Of a stretch of 5,523 nucleotides of DNA, positions 1-4,255 are shown piece after piece (within the stretch, counting starts at the first letter, position 1; each line of letters opens with the position of its first letter). A program made the position numbers and the translations under genes. Location of the stretch: NCBI GenBank assembly GCA_004524385.1, contig SDNM01000125.1, forward strand, positions 1 through 5,523. Direction: 5' to 3'. The notes under the pieces were generated by a model. It ran no database searches, was not told the DNA's origin, and saw only the letters and a list, made by a program, of their open reading frames with translations. Source of the DNA: Promethearchaeota archaeon. GTDB taxonomy: Archaea > Asgardarchaeota > Lokiarchaeia > Sigyniarchaeales > SOKP01.

Positions 1-685
1 AACCTTTTGATTCTAAATATCTTTTTATTTCCTCCCCAATTTCTTTTAATTTACCTTTATTTTCTGAGGGTACACCAAAGCGAATTAAAGATTGGGCGGA
101 TTCGAATATCTGCGTGTCTAGTAAATTATCAACGGAAGTAATACTAAATTGATTGGCACCCGCAGTTCTCACAATTTTTTTAATCTCTTCCTCTAATGAA
201 CCAAACGTGAAAAATTCCCTACTCCTTTTTTCAAATTTCTCTGCTATTATCTTTTCTAGATATGCTCTCGATCTCTCGTCATAAAAAGCGGTTAATTCTT
301 GTCTACAAATGTTCTTATATTTTCCTGATATTAAATTTTCCTTGTCTTCTATAAAGTCTATTAAAGAAAGAAAGTATTTCTCATCAATTTTTTGAAAATT
401 CTCAACGTTTCTTATGAAATCAGTTAATTTATCTATTAAATCGTAATAAAACTTTAAATTGGATTTAATTATTAATTTATCTTCCATTTCCTTTATTTCA
501 GGATAATATTTTTTCAGTATAAGATTTATTTGTTTATTAAAATCAGCACATACTTTCGCAACATTATCTGCAATTTTGATAGATTTCTTTTCTAATAATT
601 CAAGCAAGTATCCTTCCCAATGAGGCAATTCATCTTCGAAAATCTCATTAATTTTCCTTAAAAATTTTTTCTCAATATAACTCAT
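1..685 (-). CDS. Unrecognised charged helical protein, C-terminus beyond left edge
   Basis: The frame is open from an ATG at 685 to the window edge, giving 228 codons without a stop. The protein starts MSYIEKNFLRKINEIFEDEL. It is rich in Lys, Glu, Ile, Leu and Phe, has only two Cys (in KVCADF and NICRQE), and shows no signal peptide or membrane segment. Long stretches such as YYPEIKEMEDKLIIK and GSLEEEIKKIVRTAG look helical, with possible coiled-coil character, so a cytosolic all-alpha protein is likely. I recognise no family and see no catalytic motif. The start is well supported: an in-frame stop lies upstream with no intervening ATG, and a TATA box sits about 30 bases before the ATG. It lies 152 bases downstream of the TFB gene on the same strand, but its own promoter argues against strict co-transcription. 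That it is a real gene is fairly certain; its function is unknown. Confidence 0.8.
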   Translation of the reverse strand, partial: MSYIEKKFLRKINEIFEDELPHWEGYLLELLEKKSIKIADNVAKVCADFNKQINLILKKYYPEIKEMEDKLIIKSNLKFYYDLIDKLTDFIRNVENFQKIDEKYFLSLIDFIEDKENLISGKYKNICRQELTAFYDERSRAYLEKIIAEKFEKRSREFFTFGSLEEEIKKIVRTAGANQFSITSVDNLLDTQIFESAQSLIRFGVPSENKGKLKEIGEEIKRYLESKG

Positions 686-710
686 CTTTTCGTAAGAAAA
701 ATATAATTTC

Positions 711-720
711 GTATTTATAA
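711..720 (-). promoter_or_regulatory. TATA box of the left-edge gene (leaderless type)
   Basis: Read on the minus strand this is TTATAAATAC, a near-ideal archaeal TATA box preceded by an A-rich segment that could serve as a BRE. Its centre is about 30 bases upstream of the ATG at 685. Archaeal transcription usually starts about 26 bases downstream of the box centre, so the mRNA would begin within a few bases of the start codon. No Shine-Dalgarno is visible in that interval. Confidence 0.6.
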
Positions 721-773
721 CATTATTTAATTAACTAATAACTGTAAATTTCTAATGTTTTCAGAATGAAATA

Positions 774-790
774 TTAAAAAAAATAAAAAT
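774..790 (-). terminator. Oligo-T terminator of the TFB gene
   Basis: On the minus strand this reads as a run of eight T, an A, then five T, beginning about 48 bases past the TFB stop codon. Archaeal RNA polymerase terminates at such T-rich tracts without needing a hairpin, and none is obvious here. The tract also separates the TFB transcript from the downstream gene's promoter at 711-720. Confidence 0.5.
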
Positions 791-837
791 CCTTTTAGAT
801 ATTAATTGTTTTTCCAAGATTTAGTAAGTCTTATTTA

Positions 838-1746
838 TTAAAGCTTATTTCTGATTTGCTTTGAACGAGATCTTAAAGTTACCTCTGTGACCTTCGCTAT
901 TTCACTTACTTCAGCTTGGGTTTTACGACAATTGCTCGCTTTGGCAGCCATATAAATCACGCTAGCTGCTAAACCTTTTGGATCTTTTCCTGTTCTTAAA
1001 AGACCGTTTTTTGAGGCCTGAACTAACATGTTAATTGCTTTCTTTTGAGTTTTCATCGGTAAACCTAAATCGTTTCCAAATCGAAATACGAGTTGTTCTG
1101 CTGTAATAGGTTTGTATTTCAAGCCTAACTCACCCAATACTTCTTTTACGATCATACCTAACGAGCGGTGTACTGTTCTTCTGGGAGTCATGGAAGCTTC
1201 ACATACTTCTTCGAGTAATCTCGGAAATTCGTGTACCCTGATAGCCGCGTATAAGGAAGCCGCAATAAAGCCATCAATAGATCTACCCATTGTGAGTTTT
1301 TTCCTCGCTACAACTGAGTATATTTTCCACGCAGTTTCCTTGATGTAGTCAGGTATATTCATTTTTGTGGTGAGCATCTTAAGCTTAGGTTTTGCTTCCC
1401 AGAAATTTCTTTCGATACTAGAAATTAAAGAATTCTGAATCTTCGACAGTCTAGAAAACAATGTTTTACCTTTAGCACCAATAAGCCGTCCTTTGCTGTC
1501 AATTTTACTATTAGGGAGCATCGTACGGGGCCCAAACTCTCTCCAGCGTGGCTCTGTGCGTCTTCGCTTATTTACTTCTTCAACAGTATAAGCTCTTCTT
1601 TCATTTCCAACTAAATTACGTCCAATAATCATTCCACAACTTAAACAAACATTATCTCCTTCTCGACTTTCGATACAAGGATTCTCGCAACATTGCTCAA
1701 CGTCGGGTTCCTGTTTTTTGGAACGTAAACGATCTTTATAACTCAT
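838..1746 (-). CDS. tfb: Transcription initiation factor B (TFB, archaeal TFIIB), divergent copy
   Basis: This 302-residue protein matches the usual TFB length. TFB binds the TBP-TATA complex and the BRE, recruits RNA polymerase and helps open the promoter. An N-terminal zinc ribbon has Cys at 19/20, 24, 34 and 37 (CENPC and CLSCG). A B-reader/linker follows, from RAYTVEEVNKRRR (51-63) to about 90. Cyclin repeat 1 spans roughly 113-210, with GRSIDGFIAASLYAA at 154-168. Cyclin repeat 2 spans 211-302, with GKDPKGLAASVIYMAA at 253-268 and the BRE-reading helix AKVTEVTLRSR at 284-294. Oddities: the first Cys pair is spaced C-x3-C or C-x4-C rather than the common C-x2-C; the usual EWRAF is ERRAY; and the B-reader continues into an unusual basic/aromatic stretch (EPRWREFGPRTML, 65-77). 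The ATG gives a start at a typical distance before the zinc ribbon. It may be one of several TFB paralogues. Family assignment is very secure; being a specialised paralogue is inference. Confidence 0.96.
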   Translation of the reverse strand: MSYKDRLRSKKQEPDVEQCCENPCIESREGDNVCLSCGMIIGRNLVGNERRAYTVEEVNKRRRTEPRWREFGPRTMLPNSKIDSKGRLIGAKGKTLFSRLSKIQNSLISSIERNFWEAKPKLKMLTTKMNIPDYIKETAWKIYSVVARKKLTMGRSIDGFIAASLYAAIRVHEFPRLLEEVCEASMTPRRTVHRSLGMIVKEVLGELGLKYKPITAEQLVFRFGNDLGLPMKTQKKAINMLVQASKNGLLRTGKDPKGLAASVIYMAAKASNCRKTQAEVSEIAKVTEVTLRSRSKQIRNKL

Positions 1747-1772
1747 TTTATTCTCACTTTATCGGTTATTGA

Positions 1773-1791
1773 TCAAAATACTACTTTATTT
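1773..1791 (-). promoter_or_regulatory. Candidate TATA element(s) of the TFB gene
   Basis: Two minus-strand candidates overlap this interval. AAATAAAG (1784-1791) is the better box, but it lies about 41 bases from the ATG and implies a leader of around 14 bases. TATTTTGA (1773-1780) is a poorer match at the leaderless distance of about 30 bases. A GTGAG six bases before the ATG (1753-1757) could act as a weak Shine-Dalgarno and would favour the first option. The choice cannot be settled from sequence alone. Confidence 0.35.
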
Positions 1792-1893
1792 TCTTTTTTT
1801 TAATCAACGTTTTTTTATTTACGATAGTTTTTTTTTCTATCTCAATAATCATTATTAATTATTACAATTATAAACAATTTTAATATTTAAAAG

Positions 1894-1931
1894 TGTTTGT
1901 TTTTTTGATGTTCTTTGTTAAGGAACAAACA
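1894..1931. repeat. Short inverted repeat (8-base arms)
   Basis: TGTTTGTT at 1894-1901 is the exact reverse complement of AACAAACA at 1924-1931, with a 22-base spacer. It sits in the intergenic gap about 150 bases upstream of the TFB start codon. In DNA this AT-rich, arms of this length can arise by chance, so a role as operator or RNA hairpin is only a possibility. Confidence 0.25.
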
Positions 1932-1969
1932 TCCTTTTCCCATTCCTTTCCCACATTATTCGTGAAATA

Positions 1970-1986
1970 GGAAATGTAAACTTTCC
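1970..1986. repeat. Small inverted repeat GGAAA / TTTCC
   Basis: GGAAA (1970-1974) and TTTCC (1982-1986) flank a seven-base loop, just upstream of the first of two TATA-like repeats. The stem is only five pairs, so it may be fortuitous. Its position next to a candidate TATA element makes a protein-binding site conceivable. Confidence 0.2.
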
Positions 1987-1989
1987 ATG

Positions 1990-2041
1990 GTTATAAAAAA
2001 AATCTTGCTTAATATAATTGTGTCTTATTAGTTATAAAAAA
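1990..2041 (+). repeat. Direct repeat of a TATA-like 11-mer, GTTATAAAAAA
   Basis: The identical 11-mer occurs at 1990-2000 and 2031-2041, 41 bases apart, close to four helical turns. Each copy looks like an archaeal TATA box for plus-strand transcription, with predicted starts near 2020 and 2062. Neither is positioned to serve the phosphatase start at 2280 without a leader of more than 200 bases. They may drive a short non-coding RNA or be chance repeats in AT-rich DNA. Confidence 0.35.
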
Positions 2042-2066
2042 TTGATTTTTTTGTATCAAATCCATA

Positions 2067-2076
2067 TTTTTTTTTT
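2067..2076 (+). terminator. Ten-T run, possible plus-strand terminator
   Basis: This uninterrupted run of ten T is the type of signal at which archaeal RNA polymerase releases RNA. It lies 47-57 bases downstream of the start predicted from the TATA-like element at 1990-2000, so together they could define a very short transcript. There is no supporting coding or structural evidence for one. Confidence 0.2.
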
Positions 2077-2095
2077 AGTAAAAGCTCCCATAATT

Positions 2096-2115
2096 ATTGG
2101 GTATCTCGTACCAAT
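2096..2115. repeat. Hairpin-forming inverted repeat
   Basis: ATTGG-(G)-TA pairs with TACCAAT around a TCTCG loop, giving seven base pairs with one bulged G. It is one of the few GC-containing patches in the gap and the most stable-looking local fold there. It is followed by AT-rich sequence rather than a T run, so it does not look like a classical terminator. It could be an operator-like site or part of a structured RNA. Confidence 0.3.
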
Positions 2116-2247
2116 CATTTCAGTTATTTTTATTTTCCATATCAAAATATTCACGCATTTTTGTTTAATCTAAGTATTTTCATTATTTATTAATAAACAC
2201 ATTTAAATAATAATAAATAAATTTTTAACAATCTAATTCTATTAATT

Positions 2248-2255
2248 AAAATAAA
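2248..2255 (+). promoter_or_regulatory. TATA box of the phosphatase gene (leaderless type)
   Basis: AAATAAAG is centred about 28 bases before the ATG at 2280, which puts the expected transcription start at or within a few bases of the start codon. The preceding AATTAA may be the BRE. There is no Shine-Dalgarno before the ATG, only TTTGCTAAAAA, in keeping with a leaderless mRNA. Confidence 0.5.
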
Positions 2256-2279
2256 GTGAATCAATAAATTTGCTAAAAA

Positions 2280-3587
2280 ATGAACAGATTTAGAAAAGCG
2301 CTGAGTAATGAAAATACTTACATTGTTGGTATTATTTGTTTTTTATTAATTCTGACATCAATAAATTTTATGTTATTAGAACATGAAGATATCACCGAAT
2401 CTGATTCTGATAAAGAATATTTGGTTCCAAAATCACCCCCTCGCGTGTATAAATCTTATGCAAAAGGAATCAGATTAACTTTCATTCATAATTTTAATGA
2501 TTCTGTGGTAATATCTTGGTTTACAGAAAAAAATGTTTCTGATCCTTTAGTTGTTTATTCCACTATGTCAGATTTGTGGGATCCTATTGTAATTAAAGCA
2601 AGTTCTATAACTTTTTCTTCTACATTTATTCATACTGCAGAATTGACTCAATTACTACCTAATAAAAAATACTTCTATCAAATAAGATCAGATAAAGATC
2701 ACAGAAGAGAAATATTGTCTTTTAAAACTATGCCGACTAACACAGATCATTTTAGTTTCTTAGTTTATGGCGATAGTAGAACTCAGAGAGATGAAAGAAG
2801 GAATCTGGCAGAAAAAATAATGGCTAATTTTAGTGATAATATACAATTTACGGTTCACACTGGTGATATCGTAGAAAATGGTTTAATTCAAACTCAGTGG
2901 AACAATTATTTTAATGATACTGAATGTTTAAATTCATATAAGCAAGGAATTTATGTTGAAGGAAATCATGAGGGAGGAATATGGACGAAAATGTATCATA
3001 ATTTACCTATGCGCAATAACTTTACTGACCGTTATTATTCTTTTAGTTATATGGACATAGGTTTCATAATTCTTGTTAGCAGCCCATATGCTGCTGGATA
3101 TGCTCCTCAAACGGAGTGGCTAAATCAGACATTAATTCAATTCTCTCAAGAAAATTTGTTTAATTTTGTGTTATTGCATCATCCTTTATTAAATGATGAT
3201 AGGACAGATGTCTATTTTAGAGAAAACTGGAAACCATTGTTTGATAAATATAATGTGTCTCTTATATTTTGTGGACATGATCATCATTACGCGCGAAGTT
3301 ATCCCATTACTAATTCAACTTCAGATCCTATAGAATATGATAATTCAGAACTTTATAATTACACAAATCTTAATAATTCTGTCTATATAACTGCCGGCGG
3401 GGCGGGTGCACCTTTATATCCTGTTAATGAAAAAGATTTCCTCGCAAAAGGCGAAATGGCGTATCATTTTGTACTAGTTGATGTTAAAAAAGAAGTATCA
3501 AAAACTACTATATCGTTAGAAACATGGTGTATGCCCGAAGATTTTAGTGATCTATACTTATTCGATAATATCACAATTTCAAAATAG
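2280..3587 (+). CDS. Membrane-anchored purple-acid-phosphatase-family metallophosphoesterase
   Basis: This 435-residue protein is probably a phosphomonoesterase or phosphodiesterase acting outside the cytoplasmic membrane. A basic N-terminus (MNRFRK) and one hydrophobic helix (13-33) form a signal anchor without a clear cleavage site. Residues about 62-151 form the fibronectin-III-like N-terminal domain of purple acid phosphatases (VVISWFTEKN, HTAELTQLLPNKKYFYQI). The catalytic domain carries the five metallophosphoesterase blocks in order: GDS (Asp165), GDIVE (Asp196), GNHE (Asn229, His230), VLLHH (His300) and GHDHH (His333, His335), followed by YARSYP and YITAGGAGAPLYP. In true purple acid phosphatases the second block is GDxxY, whose Tyr binds iron and gives the colour; here it is Glu199. 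Eleven N-x-S/T sequons fit a glycosylated surface protein. Family is secure. The substrate is unknown; phosphate scavenging or nucleotide hydrolysis is inference. Confidence 0.93.
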   Translation: MNRFRKALSNENTYIVGIICFLLILTSINFMLLEHEDITESDSDKEYLVPKSPPRVYKSYAKGIRLTFIHNFNDSVVISWFTEKNVSDPLVVYSTMSDLWDPIVIKASSITFSSTFIHTAELTQLLPNKKYFYQIRSDKDHRREILSFKTMPTNTDHFSFLVYGDSRTQRDERRNLAEKIMANFSDNIQFTVHTGDIVENGLIQTQWNNYFNDTECLNSYKQGIYVEGNHEGGIWTKMYHNLPMRNNFTDRYYSFSYMDIGFIILVSSPYAAGYAPQTEWLNQTLIQFSQENLFNFVLLHHPLLNDDRTDVYFRENWKPLFDKYNVSLIFCGHDHHYARSYPITNSTSDPIEYDNSELYNYTNLNNSVYITAGGAGAPLYPVNEKDFLAKGEMAYHFVLVDVKKEVSKTTISLETWCMPEDFSDLYLFDNITISK

Positions 3588-3596
3588 TTCTTTAGA

Positions 3597-3614
3597 AATT
3601 TTTATTAATTTTCA
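3597..3614 (+). terminator. T-rich tract after the phosphatase gene
   Basis: About ten bases past the stop codon lies a T5 run followed by a T4 run, without a hairpin. This resembles a weak archaeal oligo-T terminator. A second T-rich stretch at 3690-3699 could act as backup. Both precede the promoter of the next gene and suggest that the two genes are transcribed separately. Confidence 0.3.
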
Positions 3615-3753
3615 AGATATAATAGAAGAAAGTATTAAGAAAACTATCAAAAAATTTTAAAAAGCGTTTTGGTAAAAATTCTTCGTTCACTTTTTCTTTC
3701 TGAATTATCTCCTATTATAGTTATAAATCGAAAAAGATATAAGAAGAATTAGA

Positions 3754-3770
3754 TATAAATAAATTATAAG
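3754..3770 (+). promoter_or_regulatory. TATA elements of the tail-anchored protein gene
   Basis: Two boxes lie side by side: TATAAATA (3754-3761) and ATTATAAG (3763-3770). The second is centred about 28 bases before the ATG at 3795, the same spacing as for the phosphatase gene, and would give a leaderless mRNA. The first is the better match and would give a leader of around 11 bases. Neither leaves room for an evident Shine-Dalgarno. Confidence 0.5.
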
Positions 3771-3794
3771 AAAAAAGCTAATAATTACAAATAA

Positions 3795-4103
3795 ATGAAA
3801 CAAACTGAGTCTAGGAGAGAATTTGAAGAATTAGGGAGAGAAAAGTTAAACTTGTTTTCTTCAGAAGCATTAGATAACTCCATCAAAAATTTAACAAGGC
3901 CTAGTTTCTTAGGATCAATTCATATGAAAAAGATGTACCCAAATACTAACTTTAGCTCAATTGAGAATATATTAAAGGGACAACTCGAATTAAAAATTAA
4001 CAAATCTTTAAAAAACGCAGTTCTCAACCCTATAACAAAAGGTTTAATAATTTTAATGGTAGTTTTCAATATAGTATGGATTATGCTTTTATTTCTATTT
4101 TAG
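3795..4103 (+). CDS. Small tail-anchored membrane protein, function unknown
   Basis: This is a complete 102-residue frame. Residues 1-82 are polar and charged (ESRREFEELGREKLN near the start, then SSIENILKGQLELKINKSL at 54-72) and probably mostly helical. Residues 83-102 (GLIILMVVFNIVWIMLLFLF) are one hydrophobic segment running to the very last residue. There is no signal peptide. This arrangement is that of a tail-anchored protein: a cytosolic domain held at the membrane by a helix inserted after translation. The flanking Lys82 fits a cytosolic N-terminus. Such proteins in eukaryotes include SNAREs and organelle adaptors, and archaea have Get3-like ATPases, but I see no recognisable SNARE layer or other family motif and give no function. 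The ATG is supported by the promoter at 3754-3770; internal Met44 and Met47 are less likely starts. It lies 207 bases after the phosphatase gene. Confidence 0.75.
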   Translation: MKQTESRREFEELGREKLNLFSSEALDNSIKNLTRPSFLGSIHMKKMYPNTNFSSIENILKGQLELKINKSLKNAVLNPITKGLIILMVVFNIVWIMLLFLF

Positions 4104-4110
4104 CTTTAAA

Positions 4111-4150
4111 AGCAGAAACTAATTTTATCAATGAGAAAATATAATCTGCT
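4111..4150 (+). repeat. Nested inverted repeat after the tail-anchored gene
   Basis: AGCAGA (4111-4116) pairs with TCTGCT (4145-4150). Inside it, ATTTT (4122-4126) pairs with AAAAT (4136-4140). Together they can fold into an interrupted hairpin that starts seven bases after the stop codon. It is followed by CTCTCTAATT, not a T run. It may be a 3' stabilising or termination-related structure, or chance pairing. Confidence 0.3.
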
Positions 4151-4240
4151 CTCTCTAATTAAATATTAAAAAGATCTAACTTAATTATACTTAAATTAAT
4201 CAGTTTAATTTAATTTGATTCTTGAAGATTTTGTTGAAAA

Positions 4241-4255
4241 GGTGGCATACATTTG
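4241..4255 (+). promoter_or_regulatory. Shine-Dalgarno GGTGG and TTG start of the oxidoreductase
   Basis: GGTGG (4241-4245) matches the anti-Shine-Dalgarno end of 16S rRNA and is separated from TTG at 4253 by seven bases. Reading upstream in this frame reaches a TGA at 4235 with no ATG or GTG in between. From TTG the product begins MIYDVIIIGGGVIG, the normal N-terminus of this flavoprotein family. This site decides the start, because the two adjacent ATG codons at 4260 and 4263 are in another frame. Confidence 0.75.

Larger units (their letters stand above)
1747..2279. other. 533-base AT-rich divergent intergenic region without a convincing gene
   Basis: This gap separates the minus-strand TFB gene from the plus-strand phosphatase, so it carries both promoters at its two ends. 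The middle has many A and T runs, two copies of GTTATAAAAAA (1990-2000 and 2031-2041), a ten-T run at 2067-2076, and several short inverted repeats (1894-1931, 1970-1986, 2096-2115). The longest open frame I noticed by eye is 51 codons at 2018-2173 with a TTG start. Its T-rich, Ile/Phe-dominated translation looks like a by-product of composition. I see no tRNA-like cloverleaf, no conserved coding motif and no mobile-element ends. Confidence 0.6.

Noticed and set aside
1112..1348. Open frame of 78 codons on the plus strand inside the TFB gene.
   Set aside because: It is antisense to the conserved cyclin repeats of TFB, has no own promoter or ribosome site, and its translation resembles no protein family. 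It is a shadow of the real gene.
838..1746. Eukaryotic TFIIB, implying a eukaryotic contig.
   Set aside because: The compact intron-less layout, leaderless TATA promoters, a Shine-Dalgarno with a TTG start and the bacterial/archaeal-type oxidoreductase all point to an archaeon. The C-terminal repeat matches archaeal TFB closely.
1908..1970. ATG-started 20-codon frame (MFFVKEQTSF...) in the divergent gap.
   Set aside because: It is too short to distinguish from chance, with no promoter at the correct distance and no ribosome-binding site.
1747..2279. tRNA, structured riboswitch or CRISPR array in the large gap.
   Set aside because: I found no cloverleaf, no CCA-type end, no regularly spaced repeats and no GC-rich conserved core. 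The only repeats are two copies of an 11-mer and a few weak hairpins.
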